Shown here piece by piece: positions 6,719 through 14,964 of a stretch of DNA of 17,074 nt. The stretch comes from Bdellovibrionales bacterium (lineage in GTDB: Bacteria > Bdellovibrionota > Bacteriovoracia > Bacteriovoracales > Bacteriovoracaceae): positions 1-17,074 of the forward strand of contig SXUH01000017.1 of assembly GCA_005791855.1 (NCBI GenBank), read 5' to 3'. How positions within the stretch are numbered: position 1 is the stretch's first letter; each line of letters begins with the position of its first letter. Under the pieces are notes generated by a model. It was given only the letters and a program-made list of their open reading frames with translations. It had not been told where the DNA came from and made no database searches. Both the position numbers and the translations under genes were made by a program.

Positions 6719-7221
6719 TTCCAGAACCAGCCGGCGAAGATCTGGACGGTGTTCCTCCGGAGGACGTCTCCGTCGCTCAGAGGGTAAGAGTGCGCGAAGC
6801 CGGCGCCGACGAAGAAGTTGGACCCCTGGGGCAGGTAGTTGAGGCTCAGCGAAATGGTGCCGGAGAAGGTTGCGAAGTTCTCATCGAAGCCGTTGAACTT
6901 CGCGGCGGTGACCTGCTGGTCCAGCCGGGAGAACCAGTTCTCGTAGGTGAAGAGGATGTAGGACGCCACGGGGCCTAAGCCCATCCACTCGTGGTTCTCC
7001 GTCTTGTGGTAGAACGCGGTCCCACCCAGAGAAACCCGGTCCAGGACGAAGTACTGGTAGCGGGTCCCGGCGCCGACGATGAGGCCGCTGGCGGAGGAGT
7101 AGCCGATGCTGACGTTGCTGATTCCAAACTCCTGCGTCCCCTGCTCGAAGTACGCGGCGGTCTGCGCTCTGCCGGCCGTCGCGGTGAGGATCAGGCCGAA
7201 GAATAAGACGAGCTTTCCCAT
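6715..7221 (-). CDS. Small outer-membrane beta-barrel protein
   Basis: 168 residues. Signal peptide MGKLVLFFGLILTATAGRA, probable cleavage before QTAAY. The mature part has repeated amphipathic strands (FGISNVSIGYSSA, LIVGAGTRYQYFVL, VSLGGTAFYHKT, GLGPVASYILFTY, GTISLSLNYLPQ, SNFFVGAGFAHSY, TVQIFAGWFWN) and ends in an aromatic-rich strand, as expected for an 8-stranded barrel recognised by the BAM machinery. It has no similarity I can name to the other barrel at 1753-2322. No good Shine-Dalgarno precedes the ATG at 7221; an in-frame ATG does not exist closer to the promoter except one in a different frame at 7228. It is divergent from the RbgA gene with only 44 bp between them, and convergent with the metallopeptidase gene through a shared CTAG. 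Confidence 0.72.
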   Translation of the reverse strand: MGKLVLFFGLILTATAGRAQTAAYFEQGTQEFGISNVSIGYSSASGLIVGAGTRYQYFVLDRVSLGGTAFYHKTENHEWMGLGPVASYILFTYENWFSRLDQQVTAAKFNGFDENFATFSGTISLSLNYLPQGSNFFVGAGFAHSYPLSDGDVLRRNTVQIFAGWFWN

Positions 7222-7265
7222 GGGTCATTCTACCGTGTTTGCTTTTCTTATGCTAGAGATGTTCC
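7222..7265. promoter_or_regulatory. 44-bp divergent promoter region with TATGCT box
   Basis: The whole control region for two divergent genes is 44 bp. On the plus strand TATGCT (7249-7254) sits 11 bp before the RbgA ATG, predicting a leader of about 5 nt. Its reverse complement, TAGCATA, could serve as the -10 for the minus-strand gene. No convincing -35 box and no Shine-Dalgarno are seen for either gene. Confidence 0.4.
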
Positions 7266-8156
7266 ATGAAAAGAGAAAACGACCCCAGCGCGCCGAAAGA
7301 CGCCGTGTTCAACTGGTACCCGGGCCACATGGCAAAGGCCCTGCGTGAGATCAAGCAGAAGCTCAAGCTCGTCGACATCGTCCTCGAGGTGCGGGACGCG
7401 CGCGTCCCGCTGGCCTCCGGCAACCGGGAGCTCGGGGCCGGGCTCGGGGAGAAGCGGAAGCTCATCGTCCTCAACAAGGCCAACCTCTGCGACCCCGGCG
7501 CCATGGCGGCCTGGTCGAAGTGGTTCGCGGAGCAGGGCGATCCGTTCCTCTTCGTGAACTGCTTCGACAAACCGGCCATGAAGAAGGCCGTCCAGCTCGC
7601 GCGGAAGATCGTCGAGGAGAACCGCCGCGCCTGCGACCCGACCTACGTCACCAAGAAGACCAAGCTCAAGCTGATGATCGTGGGCCTCCCGAACACCGGG
7701 AAGTCCACCATCATCAACCAGCTCGCCGGCAGGAACGCGACCAAGGTCGCGGACAAACCCGGGCAGACGCAGGTCCAGCAGTGGATCACGGTGGACCAGG
7801 ACATCGAGCTTCTCGACACGCCGGGGGTCATGCCACCCCAGATCGACAGAGAGGAACACGCTCTGTGGCTCAGCGCGATCCACGCCATCCCGGATGACAT
7901 CGCCGACGAGGAGGACACCGCACGCTTCGTCCTGGGGTACCTCCTCGAGAAGAAGGGCCCGGAGCTCAAGGATCGGTTCAAGCTTGATTCCCTGGAGCTC
8001 CCGGTGGACGAGGTCCTCCAGAGGATCGCGGTCGTCCGGGGCTGCCTCATGCAGCGGGGGCTCCCGGACTATCCGCGCGTCTACAAACTGGTCCTCGCCG
8101 AGTTCCGGAATGGGGAACTGGGGAAGGCGTGCTTCGGGGACCCGCCGAAGGCCTAG
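7266..8156 (+). CDS. rbgA: Ribosome biogenesis GTPase RbgA/YlqF family
   Basis: 296 residues, circularly permuted GTPase that assists late assembly of the 50S subunit in the cytoplasm. The N-terminal signature FNWYPGHMAKA (15-25) is diagnostic. Motif order is G4 (LNKAN, 69-73), then G1 GLPNTGKST (140-148), a G2-like PGQT (165-168) and G3 DTPG (184-187). A C-terminal helical RNA-binding region (about 215-290) includes ELPVDEVLQRIAVVRGCLMQRGLPDYPRV, given here as its recognisable segments. The oddity is the G4 motif: NKxD is expected for guanine specificity, but the codon at residue 73 is AAC (Asn), giving NKAN. ATG at 7266 is the only sensible start; the leader looks 5 nt long. It stands next to, but is not obviously co-transcribed with, the nucleotidase gene 119 bp downstream. 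Confidence 0.93.
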   Translation: MKRENDPSAPKDAVFNWYPGHMAKALREIKQKLKLVDIVLEVRDARVPLASGNRELGAGLGEKRKLIVLNKANLCDPGAMAAWSKWFAEQGDPFLFVNCFDKPAMKKAVQLARKIVEENRRACDPTYVTKKTKLKLMIVGLPNTGKSTIINQLAGRNATKVADKPGQTQVQQWITVDQDIELLDTPGVMPPQIDREEHALWLSAIHAIPDDIADEEDTARFVLGYLLEKKGPELKDRFKLDSLELPVDEVLQRIAVVRGCLMQRGLPDYPRVYKLVLAEFRNGELGKACFGDPPKA

Positions 8157-8162
8157 GGCCCT

Positions 8163-8172
8163 GACAGCTGTC
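8163..8172. repeat. 10-bp palindrome GACAGCTGTC
   Basis: A perfect palindrome just after the RbgA stop codon, in the 119-bp gap before the nucleotidase gene. It lacks a U-tract and is too short to be a terminator. It may be an operator half or chance. Confidence 0.25.
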
Positions 8173-8224
8173 GAACTTCTACACAGCTCTTCGCTCTCGA
8201 CGGCCGAGGAGTCCGTGCCTTTCT

Positions 8225-8251
8225 CGGGACTTGGGTACCCCCGGGACCTGG
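8225..8251 (+). repeat. Direct repeat CGGGAC(T/C)TGG upstream of nucleotidase gene
   Basis: CGGGACTTGG (8225-8234) and CGGGACCTGG (8242-8251) are 9/10 identical with a 17-bp period, 25-50 bp upstream of the nucleotidase ATG. An 8-bp palindrome GGGTACCC (8233-8240) lies between them. Possible regulator binding sites; no regulator is identified. Confidence 0.35.
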
Positions 8252-8275
8252 TAAGTGGCTTGCATTCCGTCTGGC

Positions 8276-9796
8276 ATGATGAACTCCCTCGTCCTACTGG
8301 CCCTCGCCCTGGGCCTCACAACACTCTTCGGCCCGAGCGCCCACGCGCTCAAGCTTCAGATCATCCACACCAATGATCTGCACTCCTTCTTCGAGGGCCC
8401 GCGGCTCGCCACCGGTGGCTACGCCCGGCTCAAGACCATGGTCGAAGCCATCAGAGAAAACGGAAGGAAGCAAAACGCCGTCACCCTCTTCCTCGACGCC
8501 GGGGACTTCGGCGAGGGCTCCTCGTTCTTCATGGCGGAGGAAGGGGTCACCTCCCTGCGCATGCTCGACGAGCTCGGCGTGGACTTCTCGGTCCTCGGGA
8601 ACCACGACTTCATGTTCGGCGGGAAGAAGCTCTACGACCAGATCACCAAGGCCAAGCTCAAGACCAAAATCCTCTCGGCGAACCTGCGCCACAAGAAGTG
8701 GCAGGGCCTCAAGGGCATCATCAAGGACATGGACGTCGTCGACACCGAGGGCCTTAGGATCGGGATCTTCGGCCTCACCACCAACGACTCGCACTACCAG
8801 TACTACATCCGGGACACGGGCTCGATCAAGGACCCCCTGGATGACGTCGGCGACCTCGAATCCAAGGCGAAGAAGCTCGGGGTCGACTACCTCATCGCCC
8901 TGACCCACATTGGCCTCGAGGTGGACAAGAAGCTCGCCGAGAAGTCCAAGGCCATCGACTTCATCGTCGGGGGCCATTCCCACGTGGCGCTCCCGGAGCC
9001 CGTGCTCGCCGTCAACAAGAAGGGCCAGCAGGTCCCCATCGTCCAGACCGGCGCCTACGCGGTCGCCGTGGGAGAAGCCTTCATCGACATCGATCCGAAG
9101 ACCAAGGCGTCGAAGCTCCTCTCCTACAAGCTCCACGAGATCACCAAGGACGTCCCCCGGGACGAGCACATCGCGCACCTGACCGAGGAGGCCAAGGTCT
9201 CCCGCAACCAGATCCTCGGGCGCGACTACGAAGAGGAGATCGGCAGCACGACCTTCGACATCGGCGGCTACGTCGCCAAGTCGATCAACGCCGAGGACGC
9301 CTCCTGCTGGAGCAAGAAGATCGTGGAGCTCACCCGCCAGGTCACCAACACCGACATCTCCATCCACAGCGAAGTCCTCGAAGGCGAGGGGATCCCCGCG
9401 GGGCCCATCCGCTACGGGGACCTCATCGAGAACTACCCGCACTTCTCCCAGTTCGGCGACAAGGGCTGGGACATCTCCACCATCCGGGTCAACGGCTTCG
9501 TGCTCTCGCAGATCATCAACTTCGTCTACCTCGACAAGGAGAAGCTCAAGTTCTACCTCTCCGGCGTCGAGGTCACGCACAAGAACCTCATCCCGTACTT
9601 CAAGGTGAACGGGAAGGGGATCAACTGGCTCAAGTACTACAGCATCTCCGTCCCGTCGGACCTCATCGCCATCTTCCTCCACAACTACCCCTGGTTCAAG
9701 GGCATCCTCTACCGGAAGGTGACCCGCACGGACCACCACTACTGGGACCTGCTGGAGAAGTACGTCCGGGAGAACTCTCCGCTCAGGTGCGACTAG
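8276..9796 (+). CDS. Exported 5'-nucleotidase / UshA-like metallophosphoesterase
   Basis: 506 residues from ATG 8276 (8279 is equally possible). The signal peptide is MMNSLVLLALALGLTTLFGPSAHA. The N-terminal calcineurin-like domain has all expected dimetal motifs: HTNDLHS (31-37), DAGD (74-77), GNHD (108-111), a later ALTHIG, and GGHSH. The C-terminal 5'-nucleotidase domain (about 310-500) is recognisable from GDLIENYPH, IRVNGFVLSQI and LSGVEV. Substrate is probably a periplasmic nucleotide or other phosphate ester. The usual GGDG(Y/F) substrate loop near the end is replaced by SDLIAIFLHNYPWFKG, so the nucleotide-binding pocket may be altered. No Shine-Dalgarno precedes either ATG. Its TAG shares CTAG 9793-9796 with the convergent metallopeptidase gene. 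Confidence 0.9.
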   Translation: MMNSLVLLALALGLTTLFGPSAHALKLQIIHTNDLHSFFEGPRLATGGYARLKTMVEAIRENGRKQNAVTLFLDAGDFGEGSSFFMAEEGVTSLRMLDELGVDFSVLGNHDFMFGGKKLYDQITKAKLKTKILSANLRHKKWQGLKGIIKDMDVVDTEGLRIGIFGLTTNDSHYQYYIRDTGSIKDPLDDVGDLESKAKKLGVDYLIALTHIGLEVDKKLAEKSKAIDFIVGGHSHVALPEPVLAVNKKGQQVPIVQTGAYAVAVGEAFIDIDPKTKASKLLSYKLHEITKDVPRDEHIAHLTEEAKVSRNQILGRDYEEEIGSTTFDIGGYVAKSINAEDASCWSKKIVELTRQVTNTDISIHSEVLEGEGIPAGPIRYGDLIENYPHFSQFGDKGWDISTIRVNGFVLSQIINFVYLDKEKLKFYLSGVEVTHKNLIPYFKVNGKGINWLKYYSISVPSDLIAIFLHNYPWFKGILYRKVTRTDHHYWDLLEKYVRENSPLRCD

Positions 9797-11001
9797 TTCT
9801 TCGGCAGCGGCGTGGGGGCCGGCTTCGGCACCGGCAGCACCTGGGCCGGGAAGCGGTCGTAGTTGCACAGGGGCTTCGAGAGGATCTTCAGGTCTTCCTC
9901 GGTGAAGTAGGCGTAGGGGAGGAGCCAGTTCCCGTCGTGCATGATGGTCTTCTTGTCCCGCGCGAAGTAGGGGGTGTTCAGGTAGTACCGGTCCGGGATC
10001 CCCAGCCGGTGGGCGAGCTCGTGGATGATGGTTCCGCAGAGCTCGGAGTCGTTGAGGTCCGCGGGGCCATTCCCGAAGCGCATGGACGTCGCCCAGTGCT
10101 TCGAGTTTATCGTGTCGACGAACTTCGAGACCTTGATGTTGTAGATGTCCGCCTTCCACCAGGCGGCCCAGCTCTTCGAATCCGAGGAGAGGCCTAGGTT
10201 GAGCTTGATCCGGTGGTTGAGGAAGAACTTGTCGACACAGCTCCGGGCCTTCCAGATCCTCCCGAGGACGTAGTCCCGGTCCTTCTCGTCTCCTTCGTAC
10301 TGGAGGAGGATGTTCAGGGCGATCTCGAGGTAGCCGTCCTTCTTCCGCAGGCGGTGCTGGATGCCGTTCTTGTAGAAGGGCCACGTCCGGGAATTGACGT
10401 TGGTCCAGGTGTTCGACTCGAGGTCCTTCCGGTCGAGGCAGCGCTTGTACACCTCGGGGAGGGCCTGGGTGAACTCCGGGATCGGGCAGAGGACGTCTCC
10501 GGCGTAGGGAATGTTCGCGGCCCGGTCGGCGTCTTCTTTCTTCTTGGCGGCGTCGTAGAGGATGAGGGCCCCGTGGAAATCGTACCCCTGCTGATCGGCC
10601 TTCACTTTCTCCGGGCTCTCTGCGGGAGTTGGTTTGTTCTCCGGGTCGGTGATGACGAAGTAGGAGTTCTTGCAGTAGTCTTCCGTCGCCTTCGCCGCCT
10701 TGAGGTCTTCCCCCTTGAACCGCTTCACGTACTTCGGGTCCCGGTATTTTGAGCAGGTGTTCATGAGATCCTTGCAGGCACCCACGCCCCACTCGTCGCA
10801 CATCTTCCCGGCGGACTTCGAGCAGTCGAGCAGTCCGAACTTTCCGAGGAGCGAACCGCAGTCGAAGGTCGGGTCGATGAGGTTTCCGGCGTAGTAGACG
10901 CAGTCTTTCCCCACGAGCTTCATGGGCTCCGGGCAGCGGTCGTACATCTTGGCGTGAGCAAAGCTAGCGGCGGTAAGCAGCAGAATTAAGATATTTGTCA
11001 T
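9793..11001 (-). CDS. Secreted Cys-rich zinc metallopeptidase-like protein (HExxHxxGxPD)
   Basis: 402 residues. Signal peptide MTNILILLLTAASFAHA, cleavage before KMYDRCPEP. The mature N-terminal half is rich in Cys (DRCPEP, KDCVYY, FDCGS, LDCSKS, KMCDE, GACKDL, NTCSKY), which implies disulphides outside the cytoplasm. The zinc motif H327-E-L-A-H331 continues RLGIPDRYY, with Asp337 as third-ligand candidate, followed by TIMHDG, a Met-turn-like segment (M354). The C-terminus is a Pro-rich tail (VLPVPKPAPTPLPKN). The motif architecture matches the protein at 5450-6718, but overall sequence is not obviously alike, so the two are at most distant relatives. AAGGA (11010-11006) lies 4 nt before the ATG, supporting this start. 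Convergent with the nucleotidase gene via CTAG and divergent from the giant exoprotein gene. Confidence 0.77.
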   Translation of the reverse strand: MTNILILLLTAASFAHAKMYDRCPEPMKLVGKDCVYYAGNLIDPTFDCGSLLGKFGLLDCSKSAGKMCDEWGVGACKDLMNTCSKYRDPKYVKRFKGEDLKAAKATEDYCKNSYFVITDPENKPTPAESPEKVKADQQGYDFHGALILYDAAKKKEDADRAANIPYAGDVLCPIPEFTQALPEVYKRCLDRKDLESNTWTNVNSRTWPFYKNGIQHRLRKKDGYLEIALNILLQYEGDEKDRDYVLGRIWKARSCVDKFFLNHRIKLNLGLSSDSKSWAAWWKADIYNIKVSKFVDTINSKHWATSMRFGNGPADLNDSELCGTIIHELAHRLGIPDRYYLNTPYFARDKKTIMHDGNWLLPYAYFTEEDLKILSKPLCNYDRFPAQVLPVPKPAPTPLPKN

Positions 11002-11093
11002 ACCGTCCTTGTCGGTTACTCCGGCGATTCATTGAGATCTATTTTCCCCCTTCGCAAGTCGTGGATTTCCAACGGCCCTAAACGGATAACGTT

Positions 11094-11121
11094 TTGAAAA
11101 TTCGCCTCCATTTCCTAAGAA
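11094..11121 (+). promoter_or_regulatory. Sigma70-like promoter for the large exoprotein gene
   Basis: TTGAAA (11094-11099), a 16-bp spacer and TAAGAA (11116-11121) predict transcription from about 11128, leaving a leader of about 21 nt before the ATG at 11149. The leader contains no clear Shine-Dalgarno. Confidence 0.45.
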
Positions 11122-11148
11122 ATTTTCCTCCGAAACCGAAACGAGAAC

Positions 11149-14100
11149 ATGCCGGCCCGCCTTGGAAAATTCATCTTCGTTTTGACCGCAGTTCTGGCGG
11201 CCTTCTCCGCCGGCGCCCTCTCCATCAAAACGGAGACTTCTCCCAGCGACTGCACCAGCGCGTTTGCCAAGAAACGAAAGCTCGTTTGCAAGAGCGGCTG
11301 CGGCCCGGGGGAAATCTGCATCAGCGTCTCCATCAGCAAGGACACCAAGCAGTCGCTCTCAAAGAAGGTCCGCGCGCAGATCGAGGAGTCCCTCTCCAGT
11401 GCCACCGGCGAGGAGTGCGGGAAGGGGATCGACGCGGCGGCGAGCGACCTCGTCACGGACTTCCTCGCCCGGCTCGGGGAGATGCGGCGGGACCCGAGCT
11501 TCAACCGGGCCGTCGATGACAAGATTACTTTTCCGGTGGACCGGGCGAGTGTGGAAAACTATCCGGCGATCCGATCCGGGTGCCAGAGCTGCGGCTCGGT
11601 CATGCGGTCGCGGCTCGACGAAGCGAGGCTGCACGCTTCCACCATGCACCTCCTCTCGCAGCTGGACGTGGACAACAACGTCGAGGTCTTCAGCGACGGC
11701 GTGAAGCCGACGTCCTGCCGGGATAACCTCCGGCGAGAACTGAAGCTGGTCTTCCAGGCAAGGCTCCGGCGCCTCGGTGTGGAGCTCGCCGGGATGGGCG
11801 ACCCGAGCAAACTTGGTTCCGCGGAGTACTGTCCTCCCGAGGAGCAAGGCAAGGGGAAGGAGAAGGGGAAGGAACCGGGAGCGGGGAAGTCCAACTTCGG
11901 GAACGGAAACTCCGAGGGTAAAGGGGCCCTCACCTGCCAGTACCTGAAGGACATCTTGAGGCCTGTCCCGGAGGCCAAGGGCCTCTGCCAGACCACCCAC
12001 CGGGACCTCTACGACTTCTACCAGGGAGCCTTCAAGGAGAACATGAACAAGTTCTTCGAGGACTCTCACGCCACCGGCCGCTTCGAACACAGGTACGTCT
12101 GCAGCGAGATCGCCGGCGAGGACAACATCCCCGGAAGGGAGATCGACCGGACCATCGTCATGTCCTGCGACTCGTGCCTGCGCTCAAACGAAATCATGGA
12201 CCACCTCTCGGCCCCGCTGGATGAAGAGACCGGGTCCTATCGCCAGAGCCTCTACGACTACGGTCAGGCCTTCTGGTGCCGGTTGGGTGCGGCGACCACC
12301 ACCGATAACCGCAAGTGCGCCGAGTACCTGCGGAAGTACGACGAAGGTGCCCTCTACGAGAACCTGGCCCGGATGATCGGCCCGGAGGTCCTGCCCGCTC
12401 TCGAGCAGGGACTCTCCGAGTTCGAAGCCGAGGTCCAGAGCGGAGACTGCTACAAGAAGCGGCTCTGCTCCCTTGCAAACGGAGCGATCCGGGTCCCGAC
12501 CACCATCGCGATCCCCGGGCTCAACCGCCGGATCTGCATGGCCGGAGCCCTCCTGGACCCCGGCAAGAGTAGCGAACTAAAAGACCGGCCGCTCACTCCG
12601 GAAGAGGTGGCCCGGGAGGAGAGTGCGGTCCTGGACCGGAACTTCGGCCAGGGAGCGGCGAGCGCGCTTGCCCGGGTGACGATGAACACGCTCTACGATT
12701 CCACCAGTAAGGAGATCGACTGCATCACCCTCCCCGCGCGGCTGGTGCGGAGTGCGCTCAAGACCCAGGGCTGCGCGGCCATGGAGGCCCTCCGGGGTCA
12801 CATCAAGACCGCGCTGAAGAACCAGGGCAAGGGCCAGCTGCTCATGGACTTCACCGTGGGGGCCGCGATCGCCATGGTGGCCCCGGGCGGGTACCTCCTG
12901 ACCGCCATCTCCGTCTGCGGGCAGGCGGCGTTCGACTCCGCACTCGAGAGCCGCGACCAGTTCAAGCGCCAAGACAACTTCGCCCTCGAACGGGAGCAGA
13001 TAACCAGGACCCTCGCGGAAGCTCAGGAACTTCGCCGGAGCATCCAGGACGCGCAGGGCGCGTTCTCGAAGGAAGACCTCCAGCGGATGCAGGAGAGTGC
13101 CAAGGGCATGCTCAAGAGCTGCGCCCACTCCGTCTACAAGATGGGACTCTACATCCGCCTCGCGCGCTACGGGAAGCACGTGATCAGCAAGGCCGGCGTG
13201 GACACGGGTCTCACCCGGGCCATGGCGAACAACCCGGTGCTGACGGAGGCGATCATCCACCAGGTCGGGAGAAGAGAGCTCTCGCCCCTCGAGCTCCTGA
13301 ACGCCCTCCCGCTCGACGTGCGAGTGCGGAACGCCGGACCAAAGACCCTCCTGGAGAACATGGTCGAGCACCTCACGGTGGAGAACGGCTACCCGCCGGG
13401 GCTCCGGTCGAAGTTCAAGCAGCTGGTGGAGAAGGCGGCCCAGGACCACGTGGACCTTTCGCTCAAGGTCCAGGACCTCTTCGCCTTCCCGGACCTCACC
13501 CCCAAGGGGGAGAAGACCAAGGTCAACCGCTACACCGTCCCGGGGCTCAGGAACAAGAGTGCGGAAGACGTGGCCGGGAAGATCATCCGCTTCGAGAAGC
13601 AGTTCTGGAAGGTCGACTACGTGACCGATCACATCGACGGGCCCCGGCTCATCCTCCGGAACACCGATCCGCACGCCGGGCCCGACCTCAAGGAGCGGGT
13701 GCTCGAGGTTTCCGGAGCGAAGCTGCCGGATCCGTCGATAAGAAAATACGACCAGGCGACGGACGAGTCCCGGGCCCGGATCGCGGAACTGGTCAAGGCC
13801 AAAGAACCGGACGAGGCGGCGATCCTCGAGGCGGAGAACGCCATGGTGAAGAACATGGCCGAGTCCCTCCGCGCCAGAGGGTACGTGGTCACGATCCAAA
13901 GTGTCCCGGAGATTCCGGGAGCAACGAAGCTCAAGATCCTGCGCGGGTCGGCGGCGACCCGCACGCACGTTCTCCACAAGCACCTGCAGTCGCTGAAGCG
14001 ATCCCGCTACTCGGACGCCATGGACATCGTCGACGGCGGGGACAGCTTCTTCTTCGACCCGACGACCAACCGGAAGCGGAACTTCGATGCGCACCTGAGC

Positions 14101-14919
14101 AGCAGCGACCGCTACTACTCCCAGGGACGGAACTGGGATTTCTCCCAGCAGGAGAATCTCACCCTACGGGACGCCCACGAGGCCTTCCATTCGATGGTAA
14201 CCAGGGCCATCTCCCTGGCAAAGAACGTCAAGCCCCTCCAGGCCATGCGGGCGATCTCCTTCCAGTCCCGCTTCAACCTCCCCGGCGGCGTGGGAGACTA
14301 CATGACCTACCGGAGAGCGGATGAGGTGGACGCCCGGCTCACCGAAGCGGCCGCCTACCTCAACTCTCAGAAGAACGGGACCCGGACGCTGAAGATCTCC
14401 GAGGACCGGGACCGGGCCCTGAGAGCACTCGCCGAGGCGAAGCGCTTCTCGGACGCGGACGTCACCAACATCGACCACGCGCTGGAGGCGATGGGTAAGG
14501 GAGCCGGGGAGCTCAGGCTCGATCTCACCTACCCGTACTCGGCCCAGGCCGACTTCGCAAACCTCAGCGCCCTGGTGACCATCCCGAGCTCGACGAAGTT
14601 CGGGACGTACCAGGTGAAGATCCCGGGGATAAGTGTGAAGCGCGGACCTCTTGAAACGAAGGCCGAGTTCCAGCGGCGGGTGGAGAAGCTCATCGAAAGC
14701 CCCGGCGACGCCGACCTGACGGCGGCGAAGGACTTCACTCTCTCTCAGCTGACCAAGCTGCGCGAGAACCGAGAGCTCATCTCCCGGGAACTCGCGAAGT
14801 TCGAGGCCAGTCCGGAGAACCTCCTGGACGCTCTCCCGGCCATCCGGAAGAGTCTTAGCTCCTTCCGGAAAGAACAGTTCCCCACGGATTTCTACCTCAA
14901 GGAAACCAAAAGAGAGTAG
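11149..14919 (+). CDS. Large exported two-part protein with C-terminal HExxH zincin-like motif
   Basis: 1256 residues; no family recognised. Signal peptide MPARLGKFIFVLTAVLAAFSAGA. Residues 30-660 hold all 23 cysteines, including two CxxC pairs (C145/C148, C340/C343), so this half is probably disulphide-linked. A Lys/Gly/Asn-rich low-complexity linker spans about 233-260. A hydrophobic Gly/Ala-rich segment (about 565-597, including VGAAIAMVAPGGYLLTAIS) could insert into a membrane and is followed by a charged coiled-coil (about 605-655). Residues 661-1256 contain no Cys. There H1010-E-A-F-H1014 is followed 45 residues later by ADEVDARLTEAAAYL (E1059), the usual spacing and style of a gluzincin third ligand. 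A secreted peptidase or effector is plausible but unproven. ATG 11149 is chosen because the signal peptide starts there. Long antisense frames across it are compositional shadows. Confidence 0.8.
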   Translation: MPARLGKFIFVLTAVLAAFSAGALSIKTETSPSDCTSAFAKKRKLVCKSGCGPGEICISVSISKDTKQSLSKKVRAQIEESLSSATGEECGKGIDAAASDLVTDFLARLGEMRRDPSFNRAVDDKITFPVDRASVENYPAIRSGCQSCGSVMRSRLDEARLHASTMHLLSQLDVDNNVEVFSDGVKPTSCRDNLRRELKLVFQARLRRLGVELAGMGDPSKLGSAEYCPPEEQGKGKEKGKEPGAGKSNFGNGNSEGKGALTCQYLKDILRPVPEAKGLCQTTHRDLYDFYQGAFKENMNKFFEDSHATGRFEHRYVCSEIAGEDNIPGREIDRTIVMSCDSCLRSNEIMDHLSAPLDEETGSYRQSLYDYGQAFWCRLGAATTTDNRKCAEYLRKYDEGALYENLARMIGPEVLPALEQGLSEFEAEVQSGDCYKKRLCSLANGAIRVPTTIAIPGLNRRICMAGALLDPGKSSELKDRPLTPEEVAREESAVLDRNFGQGAASALARVTMNTLYDSTSKEIDCITLPARLVRSALKTQGCAAMEALRGHIKTALKNQGKGQLLMDFTVGAAIAMVAPGGYLLTAISVCGQAAFDSALESRDQFKRQDNFALEREQITRTLAEAQELRRSIQDAQGAFSKEDLQRMQESAKGMLKSCAHSVYKMGLYIRLARYGKHVISKAGVDTGLTRAMANNPVLTEAIIHQVGRRELSPLELLNALPLDVRVRNAGPKTLLENMVEHLTVENGYPPGLRSKFKQLVEKAAQDHVDLSLKVQDLFAFPDLTPKGEKTKVNRYTVPGLRNKSAEDVAGKIIRFEKQFWKVDYVTDHIDGPRLILRNTDPHAGPDLKERVLEVSGAKLPDPSIRKYDQATDESRARIAELVKAKEPDEAAILEAENAMVKNMAESLRARGYVVTIQSVPEIPGATKLKILRGSAATRTHVLHKHLQSLKRSRYSDAMDIVDGGDSFFFDPTTNRKRNFDAHLSSSDRYYSQGRNWDFSQQENLTLRDAHEAFHSMVTRAISLAKNVKPLQAMRAISFQSRFNLPGGVGDYMTYRRADEVDARLTEAAAYLNSQKNGTRTLKISEDRDRALRALAEAKRFSDADVTNIDHALEAMGKGAGELRLDLTYPYSAQADFANLSALVTIPSSTKFGTYQVKIPGISVKRGPLETKAEFQRRVEKLIESPGDADLTAAKDFTLSQLTKLRENRELISRELAKFEASPENLLDALPAIRKSLSSFRKEQFPTDFYLKETKRE

Positions 14920-14964
14920 GGCATACGCGACCCATTTCCTCGGAATCGCCTCACCGTTGCATTA

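Noticed and set aside
8294..10801. 835-codon open frame on the minus strand
   Set aside because: It crosses the nucleotidase gene antisense and then the minus-strand metallopeptidase gene in another frame. Its translation is a low-complexity Asp/Glu/Val/Leu/Gly/Arg run typical of antisense shadows of GC3-rich genes, and it has no motifs.
12577..14094. 505-codon minus-strand open frame
   Set aside because: Antisense to the large exoprotein gene. Its composition (Arg/Glu/Leu/Val-rich) mirrors the codon bias of the sense gene, with no RBS or domain.
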